Shown here one piece after another: positions 1 through 7,240 of a stretch of 7,909 nt of DNA. The stretch spans positions 1-7,909 of the forward strand of contig CALKXN010000375.1 in NCBI GenBank assembly GCA_938003555.1, read 5' to 3'. This DNA comes from an uncultured Robiginitomaculum sp. Lineage in GTDB: Bacteria; Pseudomonadota; Alphaproteobacteria; Caulobacterales; Maricaulaceae. The notes below the pieces were generated by a model. The model was not told the DNA's origin. It worked only from the letters and a program-made list of their open reading frames with translations, and made no database searches. Position 1 is the first letter of the stretch; each line of letters opens with the position of its first letter. A program made the translations under genes and the position numbers.

Positions 1-1
1 C

Positions 2-682
2 AATGCGTTTTTGGCGACCAAAATTACCTTTATCAATGAGATGGCAGATTTGTGCGAGAAAGTCGGCGCAAATGTCCAAGAGGTCTCACGCGGTATTGGA
101 CTTGATGGCCGCATCGGGCGCAAATTCTTAAATGCTGGACCGGGCTATGGCGGATCATGTTTCCCCAAAGATACGTTGGCCGTTGTTAAAACGGCCCAGG
201 ATTACGGCGCGCCGCTGAAAATCGTTGAAGCCGTTGAGCAGGTCAATAAAACCCGCAAAAAAGCCATGGCCGGAAAAATCATCACCGCTATGGGCGGAGA
301 TGTCAGCGGCAAGACTATCGCTATTCTAGGCCTCGCCTTTAAACCCAATACGGACGATATGCGCGACGCGCCAAGTTTAGATATAATTCCCATGCTGCAA
401 GACGCCGGCGCCACAATCCGCGCCTATGACCCCGAAGCGATGGAAGAAGCCTCCCATATGCTTGAGGGCGTTGAATATGCCGTCAGCGCCTATGACTGCA
501 TCGCGGGGGCAGACTCGCTTGCCATCATCACAGAGTGGGATCAATTTCGCGCGCTGGATTTAGGCCGCGTCAAAGACGCGCTTAAAACGCCGGTTCTTGT
601 GGATTTGCGTAATATTTATAGCCCGGTAGAAATGAAAACACTTGGCTTTGAATATACCTCAATTGGTCGGCCAGAGGTTTAG
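2..682 (+). CDS. ugd: UDP-glucose 6-dehydrogenase, C-terminal part (5' end outside window)
   Basis: Cytosolic NAD-dependent enzyme that oxidises UDP-glucose to UDP-glucuronate for exopolysaccharide or LPS sugars. The reading frame is already open at base 2 (Asn-Ala-Phe-Leu-Ala-Thr-Lys), matching the NAFLATK stretch found well inside this family, so the true start lies upstream. The catalytic motif GGSCFPKD is present, with the nucleophilic Cys codon at 158-160. The central helix region FINEMADLCEKVGANV precedes it, and the C-terminal UDP-binding domain motif GLAFKPNTDDMRDAPS begins at base 329. It ends in a normal TAG with the GRPEV tail. About 226 residues are visible, roughly the second half of a usual 430-440 residue enzyme. 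Works downstream of GalU, encoded further right in the same window. Family assignment is secure; other nucleotide-sugar dehydrogenases (for example UDP-ManNAc or GDP-mannose types) are less likely given the motif wording. Confidence 0.95.
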   Translation, partial: NAFLATKITFINEMADLCEKVGANVQEVSRGIGLDGRIGRKFLNAGPGYGGSCFPKDTLAVVKTAQDYGAPLKIVEAVEQVNKTRKKAMAGKIITAMGGDVSGKTIAILGLAFKPNTDDMRDAPSLDIIPMLQDAGATIRAYDPEAMEEASHMLEGVEYAVSAYDCIAGADSLAIITEWDQFRALDLGRVKDALKTPVLVDLRNIYSPVEMKTLGFEYTSIGRPEV

Positions 683-715
683 AGTATTCGTCTAACAGAA
701 ATTCACGTTCATCGG

Positions 716-760
716 CCTTCTCCCTAGTGGGAGAAGGTGCCCGACAGGGCGGATGAGGGG
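716..760 (+). repeat. Left copy of hairpin-forming inverted repeat
   Basis: Contains two adjacent hairpins. The larger has a perfect 9-bp stem (716-724 with 729-737, ccttctccc/gggagaagg) and a 4-base loop, tagt. The smaller pairs GCCC (739-742) with GGGC (747-750) around gaca. The 3' tail ends in gatgagggg. The right copy at 1105-1149 is its reverse complement with three differences, at repeat positions 3, 20 and 38. Positions 3 and 20 face each other in the large stem, so the T-A pair here is a C-G pair in the other copy. G+C-rich palindromes of this general wording are familiar as dispersed intergenic repeats in proteobacterial genomes; copy number in this genome cannot be seen from one window. 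Confidence 0.9.
755..760 (+). promoter_or_regulatory. Ribosome binding site supplied by the left repeat
   Basis: GAGGGG lies 5 bases before the ATG at 766 and is the only good Shine-Dalgarno candidate, which supports that start. It is the inner edge of the left inverted repeat. Its exact complement, CCCCTC (1105-1110), is the inner edge of the right repeat, so a transcript covering both repeats could pair the site away. This pairing effect is inferred. Confidence 0.6.
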
Positions 761-765
761 AAATA

Positions 766-1098
766 ATGGATAGAATTAACTTCGCACGACGGCTTCGAAA
801 AGAGCAGAGCGATGCCGAGGCCATATTCTGGCAGATGGTCAAAGGGCGGCGATTCTGTAATTTGAAGTTCAAACGGCAAGTGCCGATTGATAAATATATT
901 GCAGATTTTGTGTGTGAGCATGAAAAGCTAATTGTTGAACTCGACGGATTTCAACACGATAAAAATGAACCGTATGACGATGCGCGTACGGATATTTTAC
1001 AGCTTCACGGCTATCGGGTCTGGCGCATAAAGAACGAAGATATTTACGAGGACATTGACCAAGTCCTTTATGACATGAAACAATTTCTGGGACAGTAA
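766..1098 (+). CDS. DUF559 family endonuclease-like protein
   Basis: A 110-residue single-domain protein of the DUF559 (PF04480) type, related to Vsr/very-short-patch-repair and other restriction-endonuclease-fold nucleases. The length is normal for the family. The N-terminal helix ARRLRKEQSDAEAIFWQMV (residues 7-25) is typical, followed by FKRQVPIDKYIADFVC (35-50). Likely metal-binding and catalytic residues of the PD-(D/E)XK-like core are D47, E58 and D60 (VELDG), with H64 nearby. The later strand is HGYRVWRIKNEDI (81-93). No signal peptide or membrane segment is seen, so it should be cytoplasmic. The ATG is set by GAGGGG 5 bases upstream. Nuclease activity is inferred from the fold; the biological role of DUF559 proteins is not settled. 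Tight enclosure by inverted repeats suggests a role with those repeats, such as nicking or processing them, but nothing here proves it. Confidence 0.9.
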   Translation: MDRINFARRLRKEQSDAEAIFWQMVKGRRFCNLKFKRQVPIDKYIADFVCEHEKLIVELDGFQHDKNEPYDDARTDILQLHGYRVWRIKNEDIYEDIDQVLYDMKQFLGQ

Positions 1099-1104
1099 TT
1101 ATAT

Positions 1105-1149
1105 CCCCTCACCCGCCCTGTCGGGCACCCTCTCCCACTAGGGAGAGGG
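1105..1149 (-). repeat. Right copy of hairpin-forming inverted repeat
   Basis: Inverted partner of 716-760. On the + strand it holds GCCC/GGGC (1115-1118 with 1123-1126) and then a perfect 9-bp stem ccctctccc/gggagaggg (1128-1136 with 1141-1149) around acta. It begins 6 bp after the DUF559 stop codon and ends 21 bp from the glmM stop codon. The strong hairpin could also slow or end transcription from either side, but neither strand has a run of T after it, so it is not a standard intrinsic terminator. Confidence 0.9.
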
Positions 1150-1170
1150 ACGACAAATGCGAAAGCCGCT

Positions 1171-2517
1171 CTACACCCCCGCAATTACCGCGCATAAATC
1201 ATCGGTGACTTTTTCGACCAAATCCAAATCATCCCCCTCAGCCATGACCCGGATAAGCGGCTCCGTTCCGGAGGCCCGCACGAGGATGCGGCCGCTTTGC
1301 GCCATCACCGCGCTGGCATGGGCAATTGCCGATTGCACGGCGTCTGTATTGAGCGGGCTTTCGCCTTCGTAGCGCACATTCTTAAGGCGCTGCGGAACGG
1401 GCTCAAAGACATTCAAAACCTGCGAGGCTGGCTGACCGCGCCGCACGATCTCGGCTAGAACATGCAAAGCCGCCATTGTGCCGTCGCCGGTTGGGCAGAA
1501 ATCAGTCATCAAGAGATGCCCCGATTGCTCCCCGCCAATATTATAGCCGTCATCGCGCATGCGTTTGGCGACATGACGATCCCCAACAGCTGTCCGAATA
1601 AGCTCGAGCCCTTCGCCTGCAAGGTAGCGCTCCAGCCCTAAATTCGACATCACAGTCGCCACAATACCATCGCGTGACAACCGCCCCGTATCCTTCCAGC
1701 CCTTCGCCATCAGGCCCAGCAGCTGATCGCCGTCAATCACGCGGCCAGTTTCATCGCACATGATCAAGCGATCTGCATCTCCGTCCAGCGCAATGCCAAC
1801 ATCTGCGCCGTGCTCGACAACGGCGGCTGATAGCGGCCCCATATGGGTACTGCCGCAATCCCGATTAATATTGGTGCCGTTCGGGCTAACGCCGATTTTG
1901 ATCACTTCTTTCGCGCCAAGTTCCCATAGCGTGACAGGCGCGGTGCGATAGGCCGCGCCATTCGCGCAATCAATCACGATCTTAAGGCCATCAAGGCGCA
2001 TATGTTTGGGGAAGGTCGATTTGACAATTTCCACATAGCGCGACTGCGCGCTGTCATAGCGTTTCGCCCGGCCCAGCTCATCACTCCCGGCGAGGCCTTC
2101 AACAAGCCCTTCATGCATAAGCGCTTCAATGCCGGCTTCGGCCTCATCGGATAGTTTCAACCCATCCGGACCAAAGAACTTTATGCCATTATCATGATAC
2201 GGATTATGCGACGCCGTAATCATAATGCCTAAATCAGCCCGCAGGCTCCGCGTCATCATCGCAACACCCGGAGTCGGTAATGGCCCGAACAGGCGCACAT
2301 CCATACCCACAGACGTCAGCCCGGCCGTCAGCGCAGGTTCAATCATATATCCGGACAGGCGCGTATCTTTGCCGATCACGACGCTGTGACGGCGGCTCTC
2401 ATCGCCGCGAAAATACTTTCCGGCCGCCATGCCAAGGGTCATAATTTCGCGCGGGCGCAGAACGCCTTCATTGGCTTTTCCGCGAATTCCATCTGTTCCG
2501 AAATATTTTTTGGTCAT
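1171..2517 (-). CDS. glmM: Phosphoglucosamine mutase
   Basis: Interconverts glucosamine-6-phosphate and glucosamine-1-phosphate in the cytosol, the second step towards UDP-GlcNAc for peptidoglycan and lipopolysaccharide. At 448 residues it is full length. All four functional segments of the alpha-D-phosphohexomutase family are visible: the phosphoserine loop TASHNP (Ser103), the metal-binding loop DGDADR (245-250), the sugar-binding loop GGEQSGH (328-334), and the phosphate-binding loop RASGTEP (414-420). The N-terminus [10 protein letters not shown] is characteristic of GlmM rather than of phosphomannomutase. The start fits the family. The closest Shine-Dalgarno-like AGGA lies 13 bases upstream, a long spacing that may mean weak initiation. 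The gene diverges from glmS, which makes its substrate, across a 157-bp gap, and converges with the DUF559 unit. In many alphaproteobacteria glmM instead follows ftsH; no ftsH is seen here. Confidence 0.97.
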   Translation of the reverse strand: MTKKYFGTDGIRGKANEGVLRPREIMTLGMAAGKYFRGDESRRHSVVIGKDTRLSGYMIEPALTAGLTSVGMDVRLFGPLPTPGVAMMTRSLRADLGIMITASHNPYHDNGIKFFGPDGLKLSDEAEAGIEALMHEGLVEGLAGSDELGRAKRYDSAQSRYVEIVKSTFPKHMRLDGLKIVIDCANGAAYRTAPVTLWELGAKEVIKIGVSPNGTNINRDCGSTHMGPLSAAVVEHGADVGIALDGDADRLIMCDETGRVIDGDQLLGLMAKGWKDTGRLSRDGIVATVMSNLGLERYLAGEGLELIRTAVGDRHVAKRMRDDGYNIGGEQSGHLLMTDFCPTGDGTMAALHVLAEIVRRGQPASQVLNVFEPVPQRLKNVRYEGESPLNTDAVQSAIAHASAVMAQSGRILVRASGTEPLIRVMAEGDDLDLVEKVTDDLCAVIAGV

Positions 2518-2674
2518 TTGTGAGATGATTTCCTGTTATAATTCAGCCTTAATTATAGCTGATAACCATGAATGTATTATTTAGACCATAATTTATAAAC
2601 TTCTACGCGCTAAATAACCCCCAATGAAGACTAAAGGCCCTGACGACACATGAGGGGTCAGAACGGATAAATAT
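2518..2674. promoter_or_regulatory. Divergent glmM/glmS intergenic region, likely promoters for both genes
   Basis: The only space from which both divergent genes can be transcribed. It is A+T-rich in its glmM-proximal two thirds, unlike the genes on either side. A TATAAT-like hexamer faces glmM (minus strand, 2552-2557), and TTAGAC (2581-2586) facing glmS resembles a -35, but neither has a convincing partner at the right spacing, so exact promoters cannot be assigned. Near glmS a weak 5-bp hairpin (ctgac 2640-2644 with gtcag 2657-2661) precedes the start. The ribosome binding site of glmS is poor: gagggg at 2652-2657 is 17 bases away and only cgga is closer. No glmS ribozyme-like structure was recognised. 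Confidence 0.45.
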
Positions 2675-4495
2675 ATGTGCGGAATTATCGGCATTGCCGG
2701 CAACCAAGCGGTCACGCCGCGCCTCCTCGAAGGTTTAAAACGCTTAGAATATCGTGGATATGATAGCGCAGGCATCGCCGTCTTAGACGACAACACAGCG
2801 CTAAAACGCCGCCGCGCCAAAGGCAAAATCGTTGCCCTTCAGGCCCGTATTACCGAAGAGCCTATGGAGGGCCATATTGGAATCGCGCATACGCGCTGGG
2901 CCACGCATGGCGCGCCAACAGTTGCCAATGCCCACCCCCATTTCTCCGGCCCTGTCGGCGTTGTCCATAATGGCATTATCGAAAATTTCACGCAGCTACG
3001 AAACAGCTTTGACGCGGCGCGCACATTTGAAAGCGAGACGGACACCGAAGTTGTCGCGCATTTAATCGACCACGCCATCAGCCAAGGCGCCTCGCCCAAA
3101 GACGCATTTCAAAATACACTCAAAGCCCTCAAAGGTGCTTTTGCGCTGGGCGTAATTATTGACGGGCTGGACGGCCATATTTTTGCCGCGCGCCGCGGAA
3201 GCCCGCTGGCCATTGGACTAGGTGACGGCGAAAACTATATCGGCTCAGATGCCATCGCTTTGGCTTCGCTTTCGCGCAAAATCATCTATCTCGAAGAAGG
3301 CGATTGGGCGGTGGTCACGCCAAGCGACGTGCAGATTTATGACGCCCAAGATCAAGCTGTCACCCGCAAAGTAACCCACACAACAGGCAGCCTTGCCGCG
3401 GCGGAAAAAGGCAATTACCGCCACTACATGCTAAAAGAAGTCAATGAGCAGCCAGAAACCATTGGCCATACACTGACCCATTATATTGACGCCTCGACGC
3501 ATAAAGCCAAACCGCTGGAGGGGGTCGATTTCACCCGCATTACGCGCCTCTCAATCATTGCCTGCGGAACAGCCAGCTATGCCGGACATGTCGCGAAATA
3601 TTGGTTTGAGCAAATCGCAGAGCTGCCGTGTGAAATCGATATTGCATCAGAGTTTCGCTATCGCCGTCCTGCGCTAGATACGGGCGGCATGGCTATGGCT
3701 GTGTCTCAATCCGGCGAGACCGCCGATACGCTTGCCGCATTGCGCTACTGCCAATCCAAGGGCCTAAAAACCGCCGCATTAGTCAATGTTATGACCTCGA
3801 CAATGGCGCGCGAGGCCGACTTTGCCTGGCCGATTAATGCTGGCCCTGAAATTGGGGTGGCCTCGACCAAGGCCTTTACCTCACAGCTCACCGCCCTGCT
3901 CGCGCTGGCCATACTCGCCGCGCGTCAACGTGGCGTGATTGACGCGGCGCGCGAGACAGAGCTTTGCGCCTCACTCACCCAAGTGCCGCGCCTTGTCGCC
4001 GAAGCTTTGCTGCTCGATGATGAGATCCAAACGCTGGCCTTTGATCTATCCAAATCCAAAAGCGCCTTTTATTTGGGGCGCGGGGCGATGTTCCCGCTCG
4101 CCCTTGAAGGCGCGCTTAAGCTTAAGGAAATCAGCTATATCCACGCCGAAGGCTACGCCGCCGGAGAGCTAAAACACGGCCCCATCGCGCTGATCGAGGA
4201 CGGCACCCCCGTCATCGTCATCGCGCCCCATGATGAGCTATTTGAAAAAACCATTTCCAATATGCAGGAAGTCATTAGCCGCGGCGCGCGCGTGATCTTA
4301 ATTACCGACTCCGATGGCGCAGATAGCGCGGGTCATATGGCGCAGAGCGTGCTCATCAACCCCGCCGCCAGCTTTGAAACCGCGCCGATTGTGCTCTCCG
4401 TCGCGGTGCAGCTCCTCGCTTATCACACCGCTGTAGCGCTTGGCACAGATGTCGATCAGCCGCGTAATTTGGCAAAATCTGTCACGGTCGAATAG
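2675..4495 (+). CDS. glmS: Glutamine--fructose-6-phosphate aminotransferase (isomerizing)
   Basis: Makes glucosamine-6-phosphate from fructose-6-phosphate and glutamine, the committed step of amino-sugar synthesis, in the cytosol. The 606 residues match the family length (E. coli has 609). The N-terminal glutaminase domain starts with MCGIIGI, where Cys2 becomes the N-terminal nucleophile after Met removal. This fixes the start at 2675 despite a weak ribosome binding site. HTRWATHG (72-79), HNG (98-100) and ETDTE (121-125) follow. Two SIS sugar-isomerase domains occupy about 285-600, with CGTASYAG (297-304), SQSGETADT (344-352) and the helix KLKEISYIHAEGYAAGELKH (482-501). The C-terminus DVDQPRNLAKSVTVE carries the conserved active-site Lys (601). 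Its product feeds GlmM, encoded divergently upstream. galU follows 71 bp later on the same strand and may be co-transcribed. Confidence 0.98.
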   Translation: MCGIIGIAGNQAVTPRLLEGLKRLEYRGYDSAGIAVLDDNTALKRRRAKGKIVALQARITEEPMEGHIGIAHTRWATHGAPTVANAHPHFSGPVGVVHNGIIENFTQLRNSFDAARTFESETDTEVVAHLIDHAISQGASPKDAFQNTLKALKGAFALGVIIDGLDGHIFAARRGSPLAIGLGDGENYIGSDAIALASLSRKIIYLEEGDWAVVTPSDVQIYDAQDQAVTRKVTHTTGSLAAAEKGNYRHYMLKEVNEQPETIGHTLTHYIDASTHKAKPLEGVDFTRITRLSIIACGTASYAGHVAKYWFEQIAELPCEIDIASEFRYRRPALDTGGMAMAVSQSGETADTLAALRYCQSKGLKTAALVNVMTSTMAREADFAWPINAGPEIGVASTKAFTSQLTALLALAILAARQRGVIDAARETELCASLTQVPRLVAEALLLDDEIQTLAFDLSKSKSAFYLGRGAMFPLALEGALKLKEISYIHAEGYAAGELKHGPIALIEDGTPVIVIAPHDELFEKTISNMQEVISRGARVILITDSDGADSAGHMAQSVLINPAASFETAPIVLSVAVQLLAYHTAVALGTDVDQPRNLAKSVTVE

Positions 4496-4566
4496 TGAAA
4501 TAAACGGCTTATTAAACGCTGCCCCTTATAGGCATTTACGGGGCCATTATATCATAAGAGGCTAAT

Positions 4567-5463
4567 ATGACTCAGAATATCCGCCGCGTCCGCAAAGCTG
4601 TTCTTCCCGTTGCCGGTTTTGGCACGCGCGTTTTGCCGGCCACCAAAACCATCCCCAAAGAGATGCTGCCCGTCGTAGACCGCCCTGCCCTGCATTATGT
4701 GGTCAGCGAAGCCATCGAAGCGGGCATCGAGCATATTATTTTTGTGACAGGCCGCAATAAAGGCGCGATCGAGGATTATTTTGACAGCGCCTATGAGCTC
4801 GAAGATCAGCTCGCTAAACGCGGCAAAGACGACATTCTGAAAAATGTCATGAGCACCATCACAGAGCCCGGCTCTATGAGCTTTGTGCGCCAGCAGGCCG
4901 CCAAAGGCCTTGGCCACGCCATATGGTGCGCGCGCGATGTTGTCGGCGACGAACCTTTTGCAATCCTGCTTCCCGACGTATTGGTCAAAGCCGAACGCGG
5001 ATGCCTCGCGCAAATGATGGACGCCTATAATGAAGTGGGCGGCAACATCATTGCCGTCGATGCCATCCCCGAAGAACGCGTCAATTCCTATGGCGTCATC
5101 GCGCCCGTCGACGGCGCGCAGCGCGATGGCAATCTTATTCAAATGTCCGGCATGGTCGAAAAGCCGCCCATCGGAGAGGCCCCGTCAAATCTAAAGATCA
5201 CAGGCCGCTATATCCTACAGCCCGACGTGATGGGCATCTTAAAACACCAAGCGGCCGGCGCAGGCGGAGAAATCCAGCTCACCGACGCCATGGCCACCCT
5301 CATGAATGTCCAGCCCTTCCACGCCTTTGAATATGAAGGCCAAGACTATGATTGCGGCTCAAAGCTCGGATATTTCGAAGCGGTCGCCGCCTACGCCGCC
5401 GCCCATCCCGAGATCGGCGGACCAGCCCGGGCGATCATGCGCGAGATGAGCGGGGCGGGGTAG
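4567..5463 (+). CDS. galU: UTP--glucose-1-phosphate uridylyltransferase
   Basis: Forms UDP-glucose from UTP and glucose-1-phosphate in the cytosol, the donor for glucans and the substrate of the dehydrogenase encoded at the left edge. Its 298 residues are the usual length. Motifs in order: nucleotide-binding loop GFGTR (17-21) running into ATKTIPKEMLP (25-35); LPDVLV (135-140) with the likely metal-binding Asp137; VEKP (197-200); GRYIL (213-217); GAGGEIQLTDA (231-241); and DCGSKLGY (262-269). These are typical of bacterial GalU rather than RfbA-type thymidylyltransferases or GlmU. AAGAGG (4556-4561), 5 bases before the ATG, supports the start. The 71-bp gap after glmS leaves room for its own promoter, though none is obvious. 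It converges with the accessory gene on its right, with only 54 bp between their stop codons. Confidence 0.97.
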   Translation: MTQNIRRVRKAVLPVAGFGTRVLPATKTIPKEMLPVVDRPALHYVVSEAIEAGIEHIIFVTGRNKGAIEDYFDSAYELEDQLAKRGKDDILKNVMSTITEPGSMSFVRQQAAKGLGHAIWCARDVVGDEPFAILLPDVLVKAERGCLAQMMDAYNEVGGNIIAVDAIPEERVNSYGVIAPVDGAQRDGNLIQMSGMVEKPPIGEAPSNLKITGRYILQPDVMGILKHQAAGAGGEIQLTDAMATLMNVQPFHAFEYEGQDYDCGSKLGYFEAVAAYAAAHPEIGGPARAIMREMSGAG

Positions 5464-5517
5464 GAATATCGCCAAAGGGGACATTTACGCTTTCGACAGT
5501 TTGCGACATTAGCATGG

Positions 5518-6939
5518 TTAAGAGAACTCACTTTTAAAATGTTCTGAAACCCACCATGCCACAAAGCTCGTATAAGAAGGCCATAAGTTTAATCCTAATC
5601 TTGCATCTTTTTTAGCTACATCAGGATTATGCCAATCATCGCGGTCGACTGCATATATCTGCTTGTCTTTTTTGCAATAGACATACCAAGAGCCTTGCGG
5701 GTCCATAAAATCAGTTCTTTCTTCACTGCCTGCTATGGCTATAAAATCTGGATGTAATCCAAACTCATCGGCTAAGCTTTTAGTCCAGTTTTTTAAAGTT
5801 AGTAATTCAACGGGGTCACAGAGAAAAATTTGCGCATTATGATTTAATACATGACTCATTCGGTAAGCTCTCATCAAGTCAAGGCTTGCTGGATCTTTTT
5901 TCCAACCAATGTCTCTGAGAGCACCGCTAACCTTGCTTCGTGTCTCTTTCGGGCGTTCAGCCGAATAGAATTTTTCGCCCTCAAAAAGCTGATTTTTTAA
6001 ATGATGATCTATATATCGTCGTGCTTTTTGAGTGTCGGTAATTATGCCAACCTTAGCATCTATTTCTGGTTCAGATGCAGGTATGATTTTTAGGTGTTTA
6101 TCAGGCTCACTATAGGTTTCGGGAGAACTATCATAACTGTCTGTTTGAGGCCAACTATGCCTATATCGACCCTTCCAGCCAATTCGTTTAAGGACGCATG
6201 CAAATGTGAAATCTATAATCAATTCATTGTCAAAGTAACCATCTAGTAAGTCAGAATCAGCAGCTCTTCTTTTTGCACGCCCTTTGAACATTTTTTCATG
6301 GGCTTCTAACATATCAATCGATGTCTGGTATTGGCCGGTTAGAGCTTTAATATAAACGTCAAACTCGGCAAGCTTATATTTCGGAAATCGATTTTTTATC
6401 CACTTGTCTTCGGCGGCCTGCCAATTTGTTTCATCAAAATCGTCGTGCCCTAAGCAGTAACCTAGTATCGCCTCGGAAAACCACGGCAAACAACCAACAT
6501 TGTTTTTGTCATTTCTAAAAACCGTATCATTTTTCCCCAAAAGGTAAGTTGCGGCTTTCGCATTCCTGTTAGCATGATGTGGCCAATGTTTTGATTCAAT
6601 CCGTGATGACACTGCAAGTAATTTTTCGTGTCTCTCCAGTACTTTGTTCAAATATAACCGAGCTTTCTCGACATCCCCTTGCCCCCAATAGAGAATAGCC
6701 AAACGAAAATATTCATTTACTTGAGCACCTAAATTACTGAACGCTAATTCAGTTTTTCCTTCTTCTAACTGTTGTTCGACTAGTTCAGCAAATTTTAGAT
6801 CGCCCCACGCTTCAACGGGTTCTTCCATCCTTTCATGACTTAAGCCTAAGAGATATTCCACTCTGCTTATTTTATCGCGCCTATCAATTACGCTCAGCTT
6901 TTTAGTATTACGGCGTTTAAGGAAATCAAATATACCCAT
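5518..6939 (-). CDS. Hypothetical protein, helical N-terminus plus SUKH-like C-terminus; possible toxin immunity protein
   Basis: A 473-residue soluble protein with no signal peptide or membrane helix; I cannot name its family with certainty. Residues about 40-110 form amphipathic helices with a TPR-like feel (EYFRLAILYWGQGDVEKARLYL is inside them). Residues about 150-260 are also helical, with W/F/Y-rich patches (FPKYKLAEFDVYIKAL, 185-200; DNELIIDFTFACVLKRIGW, 237-255), recalling all-helical immunity proteins such as Imm49 or PoNi types. An acidic, proline-containing linker spans about 262-295. The C-terminus (about 370-473) shows the order DPVELL, HPDFIAIAGS, WYVYCKKDKQIYAVDRDD, SYTSFVAWW, which resembles SUKH (SMI1/KNR4) immunity domains. 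These likenesses are judged by eye. Codons are much richer in A and T than those of galU or glmS, suggesting horizontal acquisition. No good Shine-Dalgarno precedes the ATG at 6939. An Imm11-like gene lies divergently on its far side. Immunity function is an inference. Confidence 0.8.
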   Translation of the reverse strand: MGIFDFLKRRNTKKLSVIDRRDKISRVEYLLGLSHERMEEPVEAWGDLKFAELVEQQLEEGKTELAFSNLGAQVNEYFRLAILYWGQGDVEKARLYLNKVLERHEKLLAVSSRIESKHWPHHANRNAKAATYLLGKNDTVFRNDKNNVGCLPWFSEAILGYCLGHDDFDETNWQAAEDKWIKNRFPKYKLAEFDVYIKALTGQYQTSIDMLEAHEKMFKGRAKRRAADSDLLDGYFDNELIIDFTFACVLKRIGWKGRYRHSWPQTDSYDSSPETYSEPDKHLKIIPASEPEIDAKVGIITDTQKARRYIDHHLKNQLFEGEKFYSAERPKETRSKVSGALRDIGWKKDPASLDLMRAYRMSHVLNHNAQIFLCDPVELLTLKNWTKSLADEFGLHPDFIAIAGSEERTDFMDPQGSWYVYCKKDKQIYAVDRDDWHNPDVAKKDARLGLNLWPSYTSFVAWWVSEHFKSEFS

Positions 6940-6971
6940 ATCTTAAGTTATCATTGATTGGGCACTATTGA

Positions 6972-6984
6972 AAGCTATTAGCTT
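6972..6984. promoter_or_regulatory. Operator-like palindrome upstream of the 473-codon gene
   Basis: AAGCTA-T-TAGCTT is a perfect 6-bp inverted repeat around one base, centred 39 bp upstream of the minus-strand ATG at 6939. Position and symmetry would suit a dimeric regulator, but short A+T-rich palindromes arise easily by chance and no regulator gene is adjacent. Confidence 0.25.
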
Positions 6985-7022
6985 AGAGTGTCATGTTCGG
7001 GTGGTAGGATTGCAAGGCATCC

Positions 7023-7050
7023 CTTAGCGACAATTCTTACGTCCGCTAAG
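7023..7050. repeat. 7-bp perfect inverted repeat (hairpin)
   Basis: cttagcg (7023-7029) and cgctaag (7044-7050) are exact reverse complements around a 14-base loop. There is no T-run on either side, so it is not a standard terminator. Function unknown. Confidence 0.45.
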
Positions 7051-7240
7051 CCCCAGAACAGACATGCTCACTAATTTTCACGCACGGCACATCTATCCTT
7101 CGTTACTAAAAATATTCACTTGCAGTTTCGATCCCTTACCCAAATTCTCAGGAGATACATCCCTGCCTGTCCATTCAGCCCTATAGCGCAACAATCCTTA
7201 TCTCACAGGGGCAGGACGCTTGCGAAACCGCTGGCATTCA

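Larger units (their letters stand above)
716..1149 (+). mobile_element. Putative minimal element: DUF559 gene bracketed by inverted 45-bp palindromic repeats
   Basis: Two inverted copies of one repeat (716-760 and 1105-1149; 42 of 45 bases identical after reverse complementing) enclose a single 110-codon DUF559 gene. Only 5 bp separate the left repeat from the ATG and 6 bp separate the TAA from the right repeat. The similarity continues imperfectly through these spacers up to the ATG. The unit fills the gap between the 3' ends of two convergent genes, ugd and glmM, where an insertion would do no damage. No target-site duplication is evident: the flanks (cgttcatcgg on the left, acgacaaatg on the right) do not match. 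That the unit moves, or is mobilised, is an inference from its architecture. An alternative is that a dispersed repeat pair and a small nuclease gene have been retained together for another reason. Confidence 0.6.

Noticed and set aside
1128..1149. Right repeat hairpin as a standard intrinsic terminator for glmM
   Set aside because: The stem is strong but no T-run follows on either strand.
706..1159. Target-site duplication around the DUF559 unit
   Set aside because: The ten bases outside each repeat do not match. Only a possible tcg/cga extension of the inverted repeat itself is seen.
4521..4544. gcccc/ggggc inverted repeat between glmS and galU as a terminator
   Set aside because: Only five pairs around a 14-base loop and no T-run afterwards; too weak to call.
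4552..5142. Long open frame on the minus strand opposite galU
   Set aside because: Antisense shadow of galU, produced by its G+C-rich codons; no family motifs and no ribosome binding site.
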